The position numbers were made by a program, and so were the translations under genes. The notes below the pieces were generated by a model, which saw only the letters and a program-made list of their open reading frames with translations, did no database searches and was not told where the DNA came from. From positions 1-38,081 of the forward strand of contig NZ_JANIBM010000037.1 in NCBI RefSeq assembly GCF_024505045.1: 38,081 nt of DNA, given 5' to 3'. Of this stretch, positions 1-9,395 are shown one piece after another. Origin of the DNA: Methylomonas aurea (GTDB lineage: Bacteria > Pseudomonadota > Gammaproteobacteria > Methylococcales > Methylomonadaceae). Positions within the stretch are counted from its first letter, which is position 1; each line of letters starts with the position of its first letter.

Positions 1-3000
1 CAACGGCGTTGCCCGGCGCAAAGCCGGAGCCGCTGCCGGCGCCGGACTGGGGCTGGATGCCGGCACGGCAGGTGCCGGTTGCGACGGCGAAGGGACGCCG
101 CCGCGCAACAAGCCGAGTTGGTCTTGCACCAGGCGGTTGAACGCATCCAGTTGCCGCTCCAGCAAACCGTGCCAGTCGCCTGGCGCGGCGGCGCCGGGTG
201 CGGCAAACGGCGATGGCGCCTGTTCCGATTCGGCCGGCGCCGGTAATGCCGCTACGGCGGCCGGCTCGGCGTCGAGTTTCGGGCTGGCGGCGGCAATCGC
301 CGGCGCCAGCGTGTCGATGCTGGACAGCTCGGCAAACAAGCGCGCCATACCGATGTCGACCGCATAACGTTCGCTGACCAGGCGCAACAGTTCGGTCAAC
401 ACTAGCGAGTCGGCGCCCAATTCCAGAAAGCTGCGCCGGTTGTCCAGTTCACCGGCCGGGCGTTTCAGCAACAGGCCGAGCTGGCGTTGCAACCAGCTAG
501 CGACCGAGATAGTGGCAGCGGCCGACTCTGTCTCGGCACCGGCCGGCAAAGTAGCGCCCTGCTCCGCCAGCCAGGCGGCCAGCGCCTGCAGGCTGCGCAA
601 GTCTTCGAATAAACTGTGAATCGCAACTTGCACACCGAAACGGCCCTGCACCTGACGCAGAAACTCCACCAGTACCAGCGAGTCGGCGCCCAGTTCCAGG
701 AACGAGCGGTTGGGGTCGATGTCATCGGTTGCGCATTTCAGCAACGGGGCTAGTAAACGGGCAAGTTCGCCGGTCGTGGTGGTGGCGGTCGCGGTCGTCA
801 TGGGTGTCCTGGTGGTAGGTTGGAGCCAAAAACGGCTGGGTTGAAACGGATAGCCGGGCAAATCGAGCTGGTCGAAGGTTTCGCCGGCCCAAGCGGCGCC
901 GAAATCGACGCGGTAACCGGCGCGCCACAGCTCGGCCAGGGCCGAATTCAGCGCCAGCCAGTCCGGGCGCTGCGCATCCAGGCTGGCGACTACGGCCGGC
1001 GCCGGGTCGAAGCGACGCAGCATCGCGGCCAATGCCGGTTGCGCGCCGATCTCCAAAAACGTTCCGACACCTAACGCCTCGGCGGCGGCGATACATTCTC
1101 TAAAGCGTACCGGTTGGCGCAGATGTTCGACCCAATAGTCGGCGTCGAAGCGCGCTACCGGCGCCGCGTGCAGGTTGCCGATCACCGGCAGTCGCGGCGG
1201 CTGCCACGCCACCTGATTGGCGACGGCGCGGAATTCTTCGAGTATCGGTTCCATGTCGGCGCTGTGAAAAGCGCGCTTGACCTTCAACGGCAGCACGGCG
1301 ATACCCGCAGCCTTGGCGCGTTCGGCCAGCGCTTCCAGCGCCGGCAGCGGACCGGAAACCGTGACCTGGGCCGGGCCGTTGTCGGCTGCCAGCGCCAACG
1401 CCGGATCGGCGGCGATCAGTTCCAGAGCGGCGGCCTTGCCGGTCAGCATCGCCAGCATGCCGCCGCGGTCGGAACAGCGCTGCATCAGTTGGGCGCGCAA
1501 TACCACCAGGCGCAAGGCATCGGCCAGCGACATCGCGCCGGCAAAGCAGGCGGCGACGTATTCGCCCAGACTGTGGCCGACCGCGACGGCCGGCGCCAGG
1601 CCGCAGCTTTCGAAATAGCGCGCCAGCGCATAGCCGACCACGAACAACGCCGGTTGCGCGGTCGCGGTTTCGGCGAGACGCTCGTGATCCAGCGCATCCG
1701 GGCCGTACAACAACGGCGCCACCGGCGCCATTCCGGCGCCGCTCAATAACAGATCGCATTGGTCGACCGTGGCCCGGAACACCGGCGCATGCGCGTACAA
1801 TCCGCGGGCCATGCCGGCATATTGGCTGCCCTGACCGGTGAACAGGAAGGCCAGCGGTTTCGGCGTGCCGACGACGGCGGCCGGCCCAGCCTGACCGCTT
1901 TGCGCCAGCCGGGCCAGGCCGGCCAGCAATTCGCCGCTGTCGGCGGCATGCAACACGCTGCGGTAAGGCAAGCCGCTGCGGCCGCGGTTGGCCTGATAAC
2001 ACAGGCTGGCCCAGCGCTCGGCGCCGGCTTGCAGAAAATCCAGGTACGACGCGGCCAACACTGCCAAATCGGCCGGCCGCTCTGCGGACAACAACAAGGC
2101 GTAATGCGAACGCTGCGGCCGCTTAACGGCGGCAACGGCCGATTCCGCCCGGCGCAGCACGACGTGGGCGTTGCTGCCGCCGAAGCCCATCGATGTCACG
2201 CCGATGTGGCGCAACGGCTGTTCTGCAGCGAAACGGCGCAGTTCGGTATTGACCGCCAACACCTTGGCATCGAAGCGGATGTGCGGATTCAGCGCACTGA
2301 ATCCGGCCAGCGGCGGTACGGCATTGTGTTGCAGGCACAACACGGCCTTGATCAGGCCGGCAATACCGGCCGCGGCCTCGAGATGGCCGATGTTGGCCTT
2401 GACCGAACCGATCAGGCAGGGCCGCTCGCGGCCGGCGCCGACCACCTCGGCCAGGGCGCCGGCTTCGATCGGATCGCCCAACGCGGTGCCGGTACCGTGC
2501 GCTTCCAGATAATCGACCGTACTCGGCTCCAGTTTGGCGGCAGCATAAGCCCGGCGTAACAAGGCGCGTTGAGCGACGCCGTTCGGCGCGGTCAGGCCGA
2601 AGCTGTGGCCGTCCTGGTTGATCGCGCTGCCAGCGATGTACGCCAGCACCCGATTGCCGCGCGCGGCCGCCAGCGTTTCCCGGCGCAACACCACCAGCCC
2701 GACGCCTTCGCCGCGCACGTAACCGTCGGCTGCGGCGTCGAAACTGTGGCAGGCAGCCGTAGCCGACAACATGCCGGCCTTGCCCAGGGCGCGAGTCAAG
2801 GCCGGATTCAGCATCAAATTGACGCCGCCGACCAGAGCGGTGTCGCATTCGCCGGCCAGCAGGCTTTGGCAGGCCAGGTGCACCGCCACCAACGACGACG
2901 AACAGGCCGTATCTACTGCTAAGCTGGGGCCACGCAAGTCCAGAAAATAAGAAAGCCGGTTGGCGGCGATACTGGCGGCGGTACCGGTGCCGGCGTGGCC

Positions 3001-5553
3001 GTCCAGGCTGCTGTCGCTGCGCCAGGCCAATTGCCCGTACTCCGAACCGCTGATGCCGATGAACACGCCGGTAGCGGAGCCGGCCAATTCCTCGCGGGAA
3101 ATGCCGGCCTGTTCCAGCGCGGTCCAGGCCGCGGTCAGCAGCAAGCGCTGCTGCGGATCGAGAAGCTCCGCCTCTTTCGGCGAAATATGGAACGGCGCCG
3201 GATCGAACAGGTCGATGCCGTCCAGCCAGCCGGCTGCGCCGAGCGCGTCGACATCGTCCACCAAGCCGGCCAGCAAGGCCTTGCGCTCGGCGGGTAGCGG
3301 CCGCACCGCGCTGGTGCCGGAGCTCAGTAAATCCCAGAACGCCGCGCTGTCGTCCGCCCCCGGAAAGCGGCAGGCCATGCCGACGATCGCGATGTCGGCA
3401 CTCGCTTCGGCGCCGGATTCGCTAGCGAGCGTCTCGGCTTCGCCGCGGCACAAATACTCAACGACCCGGTTGATACAGGGATAGTCGAACAATAGATTGG
3501 CCGGCAAGCGGCCGTAGCCGAAGGCTTTATCCAGTTCGTCGGTCAGGCGCACGGATAAATTGGAATCCAGACCGAATTCGCCGAACGCGGCATCGCAACC
3601 GATTTCGGCCGGCTCCAGACCGGACACTTCAGCTACCCGCTGCCGCAACCAGGCGCGCACCGCCTCGGCGTCGGGCCGGGTTGCGGCGGCGCCGGATTCG
3701 GTTGGCGCCAGTTGCCGTTCCAGATTGCGATTGATCCATTGCGCCAACGGCTGCAAGCTGTGTTGCAGAAATCCGCGTTTGGTTGCCGCGCGCTGGATTT
3801 TGCCGCTGGTGGTTTTTGGAATCGCACTTTCCCGTAACAGCGCGATGGCGGCGGTTTGCAGCTCGTGGCCGTCGGCGACCGCCTTGCGGATCGCCGCGAA
3901 CAATTCCTGTGCATGCTGCTCGGCCTTGAAGCGGCGCGAGGTTTCGGCGACGACCACCAGGCGTTCCTCGCCGTCGGCGGTGACGGTGAAGGCCGCGGCG
4001 CCGCCCATCTTTAATAACGGGTGGGCCTTGTCCACCGTCCATTCGATATCCTGCGGATACTGGTTTTGGCCGCGAACGATGATGACGTCCTTCAAGCGGC
4101 CGGTGATGTAGAGTTGATCGGCGTATAAAAAGCCCAGGTCGCCGGTCCGCATCCAGCGCCGGCCGGAATCGTCGCCGGCCACGCCGGCGTGAAAGGTTGC
4201 TTGGGTCTGCTCCGGATTTTGCCAATAGCCCGGCGATACCGCACCGTTACGCACCCAGACTTCGCCGACCCGGTCGGCCGGGCATGGCGTCAAGTTGTCG
4301 GGGTCGACGATCAGCAATTCGGTATCGGCAATCGGGTAGCCGCTACCGGCCAGCGACAATGCCGACGGGTCGTCGGCGCTGGCGAATACCAGCCGGTTGC
4401 GTTGCAATTCCGCGGCGCGGACCCAGACTTCCGCCGCCGCTGGCCGCTCGTGCCGATGCTGGCCGCTACTCGCGTAATGCAGACCGGTAACGATACAAGC
4501 CGCTTCCGCCAATCCCCAACTGGGGCTGAACACGCGGAAATCGAAGCCCGCCGCGGCGAAGCGTTCGGTGAAGGCGCGCATGGTCTGCATCCTGACCGGT
4601 TCGGCGCCGTTCAGCGCGTGTTGCCAGCAGCTCAGGTCCAGCCCGGCCAATTGCTCGTCGCCGACGCCGTGCAGGCACAGGTCGAAGGCGAAGTTCGGCC
4701 CCATGGTGTGGGTGATGCCGAAGCGGCTGATCGCTTCCAGCCAGCGCGCCGGCCGTTGCACGAAGGCGGCGTTGGGCAGAATGTAACAGGCCATGCCGCA
4801 ATAGACCGGCGTCAACAGGCCGTATATCAGGCCCAGGTCGTGAAACGGCGGCAGCCAGGTCAACAGCCGGGACTCGGCGCTGTGAAACCCGCTCCGGTCG
4901 AAGTAGTGCATGTTGCATATCAGGTTGGCGTGGGTCAGGATCACGCCCTTCGGCAACGAGGTCGAACCCGAGGTGTATTGCAGGAAGGCGATATCGTCGG
5001 CTGCGACTTCCGGCTTACGCCAGGCGGCGGCCAGCCCGGCATCCAAGGTATCGGTCGCCAGCCAGCGCATCGCCGCAAACTCGGGCAGGCTGCCGAAATG
5101 TTCTTCCGCTTTTTCCTTGACCGCCTGCGTCGTCAACACCGCCACCGGTTGCGCCGAACGGGCAATTTCCAGGACTTTTTCCAGGGTTTGCCGCATCCGC
5201 GATTGGCGCGGCGGCGGTAACGGGATCGCGATGTTCTTGGCGTAGACGCAACCGAAGTAAGAGGTAATGAATTCGATACCCGGCAAATACAACAACATGA
5301 CCCGCTCGCCCTCGGCAGCGATGCCTTGCAAAGCCGCGGCCACGGTTTTCGCCTTCCAGGACACGTCTCGAAACGACAGAGTTTCCGCCACGTCTTCGCC
5401 GTCGCGCAGGTAGTGGTAGATCTGAAAATCGGGTTGGGTTTCGGCACGGTATTCCAGCAAACCCAATAAATCGGCAACCGGCGCCGCTGCTGCGGCGGAA
5501 TCGGCATTTTTTTGCTCGGCTCCGAGCACGGATGCAATTGAATCGCTAGTCAC
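1..5553 (-). CDS. FAAL-initiated type I polyketide synthase (FAAL-ACP-KS-AT-ACP-ACP), 3' end beyond window
   Basis: One open frame of 1851 codons runs to the window edge without a stop. The order read from it is: fatty acyl-AMP ligase (about 25-600; YTSGST motif, GRLKDVIIVRGQNQYPQDIE); ACP (Ser664 in GLDS); ketosynthase (about 720-1135; Cys884 in DTACSSS, His in EAHGTGT and NIGH); acyltransferase (about 1235-1575; Ser1328 in GHSLGE, AFHS predicting malonyl specificity); and tandem ACPs (Ser1625 and Ser1716, both LGADSLV). A Pro/Ala-rich linker follows. The FAAL should activate a free fatty acid as its adenylate and load it on the first ACP. The KS and AT then add one malonyl unit. No KR, DH or ER lies between AT and the tandem ACPs, so the beta-keto group should remain for a downstream domain. 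There is no ATG near the start. An in-frame TAA lies just upstream, leaving GTG at 5562 or 5553; 5553 has AGAG 8 bp before it. The product is unknown. Confidence 0.93.
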   Translation of the reverse strand, partial: MTSDSIASVLGAEQKNADSAAAAAPVADLLGLLEYRAETQPDFQIYHYLRDGEDVAETLSFRDVSWKAKTVAAALQGIAAEGERVMLLYLPGIEFITSYFGCVYAKNIAIPLPPPRQSRMRQTLEKVLEIARSAQPVAVLTTQAVKEKAEEHFGSLPEFAAMRWLATDTLDAGLAAAWRKPEVAADDIAFLQYTSGSTSLPKGVILTHANLICNMHYFDRSGFHSAESRLLTWLPPFHDLGLIYGLLTPVYCGMACYILPNAAFVQRPARWLEAISRFGITHTMGPNFAFDLCLHGVGDEQLAGLDLSCWQHALNGAEPVRMQTMRAFTERFAAAGFDFRVFSPSWGLAEAACIVTGLHYASSGQHRHERPAAAEVWVRAAELQRNRLVFASADDPSALSLAGSGYPIADTELLIVDPDNLTPCPADRVGEVWVRNGAVSPGYWQNPEQTQATFHAGVAGDDSGRRWMRTGDLGFLYADQLYITGRLKDVIIVRGQNQYPQDIEWTVDKAHPLLKMGGAAAFTVTADGEERLVVVAETSRRFKAEQHAQELFAAIRKAVADGHELQTAAIALLRESAIPKTTSGKIQRAATKRGFLQHSLQPLAQWINRNLERQLAPTESGAAATRPDAEAVRAWLRQRVAEVSGLEPAEIGCDAAFGEFGLDSNLSVRLTDELDKAFGYGRLPANLLFDYPCINRVVEYLCRGEAETLASESGAEASADIAIVGMACRFPGADDSAAFWDLLSSGTSAVRPLPAERKALLAGLVDDVDALGAAGWLDGIDLFDPAPFHISPKEAELLDPQQRLLLTAAWTALEQAGISREELAGSATGVFIGISGSEYGQLAWRSDSSLDGHAGTGTAASIAANRLSYFLDLRGPSLAVDTACSSSLVAVHLACQSLLAGECDTALVGGVNLMLNPALTRALGKAGMLSATAACHSFDAAADGYVRGEGVGLVVLRRETLAAARGNRVLAYIAGSAINQDGHSFGLTAPNGVAQRALLRRAYAAAKLEPSTVDYLEAHGTGTALGDPIEAGALAEVVGAGRERPCLIGSVKANIGHLEAAAGIAGLIKAVLCLQHNAVPPLAGFSALNPHIRFDAKVLAVNTELRRFAAEQPLRHIGVTSMGFGGSNAHVVLRRAESAVAAVKRPQRSHYALLLSAERPADLAVLAASYLDFLQAGAERWASLCYQANRGRSGLPYRSVLHAADSGELLAGLARLAQSGQAGPAAVVGTPKPLAFLFTGQGSQYAGMARGLYAHAPVFRATVDQCDLLLSGAGMAPVAPLLYGPDALDHERLAETATAQPALFVVGYALARYFESCGLAPAVAVGHSLGEYVAACFAGAMSLADALRLVVLRAQLMQRCSDRGGMLAMLTGKAAALELIAADPALALAADNGPAQVTVSGPLPALEALAERAKAAGIAVLPLKVKRAFHSADMEPILEEFRAVANQVAWQPPRLPVIGNLHAAPVARFDADYWVEHLRQPVRFRECIAAAEALGVGTFLEIGAQPALAAMLRRFDPAPAVVASLDAQRPDWLALNSALAELWRAGYRVDFGAAWAGETFDQLDLPGYPFQPSRFWLQPTTRTPMTTATATTTTGELARLLAPLLKCATDDIDPNRSFLELGADSLVLVEFLRQVQGRFGVQVAIHSLFEDLRSLQALAAWLAEQGATLPAGAETESAAATISVASWLQRQLGLLLKRPAGELDNRRSFLELGADSLVLTELLRLVSERYAVDIGMARLFAELSSIDTLAPAIAAASPKLDAEPAAVAALPAPAESEQAPSPFAAPGAAAPGDWHGLLERQLDAFNRLVQDQLGLLRGGVPSPSQPAPAVPASSPSPAPAAAPALRRATPL

Positions 5554-5667
5554 GGGTTTCACTCTTTAAGGCTCTCTTCGTTTCGAATCGGGGTTGTTTG
5601 CTGTGCAAATTCAGCGTTAGCCGATGCAGCGTTACGATATTTTTTTTGGAACTTTGAATCAGTAACG

Positions 5668-5713
5668 GACTTATCCGAAAAAACGTGAAATTTTTCACAG
5701 ACATATCCGAAAA
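5668..5713. repeat. Pair of 14-bp direct repeats flanking the CRP-like palindrome
   Basis: GACTTATCCGAAAA (5668-5681) and GACATATCCGAAAA (5700-5713) differ at one base. They lie 32 bp apart, about three helical turns, one on each side of the palindrome at 5684-5699. The arrangement looks like a composite operator for a second regulator. The regulator is unknown. Confidence 0.5.
5684..5699. promoter_or_regulatory. CRP-like operator upstream of the polyketide synthase
   Basis: CGTGA-AATTTT-TCACA matches 9 of 10 half-site positions of the CRP consensus TGTGA-N6-TCACA. It is centred about 130-140 bp upstream of the GTG start of the synthase. A CRP-family regulator with a matching recognition helix is encoded at 17751-18416. 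Binding is inference. Confidence 0.5.
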
Positions 5714-6170
5714 CGGCATAAGCAGGCAGCACGAATGAGCCACTGCCGGGAGCCGGTCCGATGTGCGCCACCGGCTACTATTTGCGGACGCTGCCTGCAG
5801 TGTTGCCGTTACGCGCGATTAGTTTCCGTACTGCGCCCGGCGTCGTCAGGCTAGAGGCCGTAGTCATGGGATAAAAGCCGCCACAGCGCCACGACATCGC
5901 GGCACGTTCCGTAAAATTGGCAACTATTTCCCGCATGTTTCCGGTTTTTTCAGGATCTTGTGGGCACCTTATGCGATTAATGCGATAAAGAATAAGGGAG
6001 GTATGTTACGGCTCAGTTAAACGTGGAAATAAATCGGCGCCGTAGTGTGGCCGCAAGGCGGTGGCCGAGTCTGCGATGACGTTTGGGAAAGTTAAGCTAC
6101 GGTCCTAGCCCCCGGTTTCGCTGGTTCCCAAGGTCCTTCATGGAAACCCTGACTTTGCTGAGACCGGTAT

Positions 6171-6224
6171 GCTTTCCCATTTACGCGCTACCGCGTAAGC
6201 CGGCGCGTGGGAACGAGGGAAAGC
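6171..6224. repeat. Hairpin repeat downstream of the permease
   Basis: The outer arms GCTTTCCC (6171-6178) and GGGAAAGC (6217-6224) enclose a second perfect stem, TTACGCG-CTAC-CGCGTAA (6181-6198). The element also contains GCGTGGGAACG, a word often seen in dispersed proteobacterial intergenic repeats. It lies past the 3' end of the permease gene and may act as a transcript-end structure, but it has no T-run. Confidence 0.45.
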
Positions 6225-6252
6225 GTGGCGGCTGGGGTTGGTTACAGCAGAT

Positions 6253-7632
6253 TTAAGAGCGGCGGCGTTGGGCGGCAATCCAGTAAACCAGGCCGCCCAA
6301 TGCATTCCAGATCAGGAAATAGGCTTGCGTTTGCCGCGGCAGGCTGACGAACAAATAGCCGCAGCCCAGAATGGCGAGCGGGCCGGTCAGCCAGGGCAAC
6401 GGCGCGCGAAAGCGGCCCGGCTGCGGCGGACGTTGCCGGCGGGCGATCAGCATGCTGGCGGCGACCGCGCTAAACGCCAGCAAGGTTCCGGCATTGGCCA
6501 ATGCCGCGATCTCCGCCAACGGAAACTTGCCGGCGATAGCGCCGACCAGCAACGCGGTAAAGGCCGTGGCGCCGGCCGGCGTGCCGCGCCGGGAAATTTT
6601 GGCCAGCGCGGCGGGTAACAGGCCGTCTCGCGCCAGCGCATAGAAAATCCGGCTCTGGCCGTAAAAAAACGCCAGGATCACAGTCGGCAATGCCACAACG
6701 GCGGACAAACCCAAAAACCGCGCAGCCAGCGGCTGGCCCAGTTCGCGCAACACCAAGGCCAACGGCTCCGGACTCGCGGCAAACCGTTCGTAACTCAACG
6801 CCCCCAAGGCGGCCAATGCCACGGCAATATAAATCGCTACGCAGACCAACATCGAACCGACGATACCCACCGCCAAATCCCGCTCCGGATCGTGGGCTTC
6901 CTCGGCTGCGGTGGCGATCGCATCAAAGCCGTAAAAGGCGAAAAAGATGATGGCCGCAGCGACCATTACGCCGCGTTCGACGCCGTCGGCGCCGGTTTGT
7001 TTGGCAAAACCGAACGGCATGAAGGGTTGCAGATTGGCCGGGTCGAAGTCTGGCGCCGCCAATACGACGAACAACAGCAAGGCGACCAGTTTCAAGCCCA
7101 CCAGCAGTGCGTTGAAGGTTGCGCTTTCCCGGGTGCCGTAGATCAGCGCCGCTGCCACCGCGGCAATGATTGCCACGGCCGGCAGATTGGCGCTGCCGCC
7201 GGCGTCCGGACCTTGCATCCAACGCATCGGCAGACCGCAAATCTCGTGCAGCAGCGGCGCGGCGTAACCCGACCAGCCGACCGCGACGGCGCTGACCACC
7301 AGCGAATATTCCAGAATCAGGCTCCAGCCCACCAACCAGGCGATCCGCTCGCCGATTACGAGCCGGGCATAGGTGTAAGCGCCGCCGGCGTGCGGCATCG
7401 CAGTCGCCATTTCAGCATAAGCCAACGCCGCGCAAGCGCAGACCAGGCCGGCAAACACGAAAGACAAAACCACGGCCGGCCCGGCCTTGCCGGCACCGAC
7501 ACCGATCAAAGTCAGGATGCCGGTGCCGACAATGGCGCCGACGCCGAGCGCGATCAGATGGAACCAGTGTAGGCTGGGCGCCAGTCGCTCGGGCCTGGCG
7601 CTAGCGGACGTATCGGACTCGTGCGGTTTCAT
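6253..7632 (-). CDS. APC-family amino acid permease
   Basis: A 459-residue, highly hydrophobic protein with about twelve membrane segments. Its N-terminal GVGAIVGTGILTLIG is the glycine-rich first helix typical of the APC superfamily, closest in style to the cationic amino acid transporter group (YfnA/YhdG-like). EMATAMPHAGGAYTYAR matches the conserved stretch after helix 2-3. It should import amino acids or amines at the inner membrane; the substrate cannot be read from sequence. I chose the ATG at 7632 because AGG lies 9 bp upstream. An in-frame ATG at 7677 would overlap the upstream gene by 23 bp. The upstream gene ends at 7655 on the same strand, so the two are probably cotranscribed. Confidence 0.9.
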   Translation of the reverse strand: MKPHESDTSASARPERLAPSLHWFHLIALGVGAIVGTGILTLIGVGAGKAGPAVVLSFVFAGLVCACAALAYAEMATAMPHAGGAYTYARLVIGERIAWLVGWSLILEYSLVVSAVAVGWSGYAAPLLHEICGLPMRWMQGPDAGGSANLPAVAIIAAVAAALIYGTRESATFNALLVGLKLVALLLFVVLAAPDFDPANLQPFMPFGFAKQTGADGVERGVMVAAAIIFFAFYGFDAIATAAEEAHDPERDLAVGIVGSMLVCVAIYIAVALAALGALSYERFAASPEPLALVLRELGQPLAARFLGLSAVVALPTVILAFFYGQSRIFYALARDGLLPAALAKISRRGTPAGATAFTALLVGAIAGKFPLAEIAALANAGTLLAFSAVAASMLIARRQRPPQPGRFRAPLPWLTGPLAILGCGYLFVSLPRQTQAYFLIWNALGGLVYWIAAQRRRS

Positions 7633-7654
7633 CAGCTTTACCTCGAAAAACCGG

Positions 7655-8464
7655 TCACTCGCGACCGGAATTGCCAACCGGTTCGCGCATAGCGGCCTGC
7701 AAACCGGCCAGGCTATCCTGGCTGACCCGAATCAAGCCGCGGTGCGGCCGGTCCAGATCGACGATGATGAACACCAGTACCACGATCAAGCCGACCATGG
7801 CGTGGGTGACGAAAGAGGCCCGGTGCCCGGCCAGGCCGGTGGCGTAGCCGACCACGGCGCCGGTCATCAGGAAAGTCATGTACAACAACAGCAGCACAAA
7901 CTCCGGTACGTGCCGGTTCATTTCGGCGTCGCGCTTGCCGAAGTTGTCGATCAAGTCGTTCAACGCCGGAATGAACAGGCCGGTCGTCACCGGGCTCGGT
8001 GCGGCGGCGTTAGCCTGGCGCGCATAGTCCCATAACTTTGCCTGCATCCGCCCGGCTTCGGCATTCAAGGCGGCGCGCTCGGCGTGTTCGGTCAAATCGA
8101 CGTTACCGGTTCGCACCCGCAAATCGACGTACTTGCGCAGTAGCGCCAGAGTCTGCGTCCGCTGCGGCTCTGCCAACAGTTGCGCGCGCAAATAGGCGGT
8201 GCCGATTGCGTTGGCCTCGTCGACTACGGCCTCGCTGCGGCTGTCGTAACGCTGCAGAGACAAGGAAAAGGTAAAGCCCAGCAATAGCGCCAGGATGCCG
8301 AGCAACGACGCCGAAGTCGCATTGACGTGGGCTTTGAAGTCGTCGCCGACCGTCGGCATGATGCGCAGGCCCAAGCGGTAACCGATCTCTATCGCCAGCA
8401 ACATCGACAAAAACAGCAACAGCGCGATCAGCAGGCTGTTGACGTCGTACATAAGTTCTTGCAT
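7655..8464 (-). CDS. Bestrophin-like domain (DUF4239) membrane protein
   Basis: 269 residues with two N-terminal membrane helices (about 9-31 and 50-70), a central soluble helical segment rich in Arg and Glu, and two C-terminal helices (about 188-208 and 214-234). The phrases SLSLQRYDSRSEAVVDEANAIGTAYLRAQLL and VDLDRPHRGLIRVSQDSL are characteristic of the DUF4239 bestrophin-like family, which is widespread and uncharacterised in bacteria. Channel activity is not established for this group. The gene sits immediately before the permease on the same strand. The ATG at 8464 has a weak ribosome site, and an ATG four codons in is an alternative. Confidence 0.8.
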   Translation of the reverse strand: MQELMYDVNSLLIALLLFLSMLLAIEIGYRLGLRIMPTVGDDFKAHVNATSASLLGILALLLGFTFSLSLQRYDSRSEAVVDEANAIGTAYLRAQLLAEPQRTQTLALLRKYVDLRVRTGNVDLTEHAERAALNAEAGRMQAKLWDYARQANAAAPSPVTTGLFIPALNDLIDNFGKRDAEMNRHVPEFVLLLLYMTFLMTGAVVGYATGLAGHRASFVTHAMVGLIVVLVFIIVDLDRPHRGLIRVSQDSLAGLQAAMREPVGNSGRE

Positions 8465-8562
8465 AAGCCCAAACCCGAATTGGCCGAAAGCCGTATTTTT
8501 ACAGGTTTGGCATTATCCGTTCACGCTTTTGCCGGCAAACCGGGCTAACGGCGCGCGCTGGG

Positions 8563-8970
8563 TCAGTCGCCAACCGTGTAATCGCGCGACTCCATCATGT
8601 TTTCCAGCATGCCAAACAGGCGCTCCGGCGCGATCAGACAACCCGGGGCCGGACCGCGCGGCATGATTTCCAGCGTCACGTCCTGGCCGGCCGCACGATT
8701 TAGGGTCTGGTAGGTGAAGTAGTCCACCGATTCCGGAACCGGCTGCAGGCCCTCCCAATCGCCGTTGGCGGCAGCCTCGGCAAAGATTTTATAAGGCCAG
8801 ACCGGCAGCGTTTCCCGGCCAGCCACGTCGCGTAGCACCGGTTGCCCGGCGTCTTTCAGACACCAAACTTCGTCGGTCTCGAACACGCGGTACAAAAAAT
8901 ACTCCAGCAATTCTTCGTCGGACATATCGGGGACAGCGGCAATTTCATCTTGATGGGGCTGATAGCGCAT
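8563..8970 (-). CDS. DUF2750 family protein
   Basis: 135 residues, acidic and without signal or membrane segments. It shows the DUF2750 pattern: an early TDEVWCLKD strand, a central LPVWPYKIFAEAAA, and a C-terminal LEIMP...PGCLIAPERL. The role of this family is unknown; the proteins are small and cytosolic. I set the start at the ATG at 8970 because AGGA lies 9 bp upstream. A longer frame to 9225 has Arg- and Ala-rich sequence that looks untranslated. It ends about 100 bp before the bestrophin-like gene on the same strand, so cotranscription is possible. Confidence 0.8.
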   Translation of the reverse strand: MRYQPHQDEIAAVPDMSDEELLEYFLYRVFETDEVWCLKDAGQPVLRDVAGRETLPVWPYKIFAEAAANGDWEGLQPVPESVDYFTYQTLNRAAGQDVTLEIMPRGPAPGCLIAPERLFGMLENMMESRDYTVGD

Positions 8971-9395
8971 GGCAATGTTCCTCAGTGGCGGATGGAAAGC
9001 ATCCAGCAAAAACCGCACCACGCCACGCCGCCCGGATTGCGCGGGCCGGTGGGCAGCGGCAAGCGACAAAACCCAGTAGTTTTGTCGGGTATGCGACACG
9101 CCGATCCCACCGATCGAGCCAGGCAACCGCGCATGGCGGCGGCTTTTGGCTCCGCGCGCCGACGCCCCGGCAAGCCGCGAATTTCCGGCGTTGCAGCGGC
9201 GAAATGGCCGCTCCGCTACAGCCACTCACTGCGCTTCGGCCTCAAATATGGCATGAGGATTGCTCGGTCAAACTAGAGCCCGAGAACGGCCAGACTTTCA
9301 TTTTCCAGTTTAAATTCAATGAATTACTACTGCGAAAACGGTAGCCGGCCGCTCGAGCCGATCCTGACAAAATTATCTTTTACGAGGTACAGACC

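Larger units (their letters stand above)
5563..6252. other. Intergenic region upstream of the synthase
   Basis: About 690 bp without a credible gene. It holds the CRP-like site with flanking repeats near the synthase, and a long hairpin near the permease end. A strong Shine-Dalgarno-like AAGGGAGGT at about 5995-6003 leads only into a five-codon frame. The synthase and the permease are both on the minus strand, so this region should carry the synthase promoter and the permease 3' end. Confidence 0.6.

Noticed and set aside
2123..2848. Several open frames of 100-300 codons overlapping the polyketide synthase on both strands
   Set aside because: They are Arg/Gly/Ala-rich shadows of the GC-rich synthase frame, which itself has clear domains throughout.
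6001..6170. Riboswitch-like structured RNA before the permease 3' side
   Set aside because: No match to a riboswitch core I know, and its position is downstream of the minus-strand permease.
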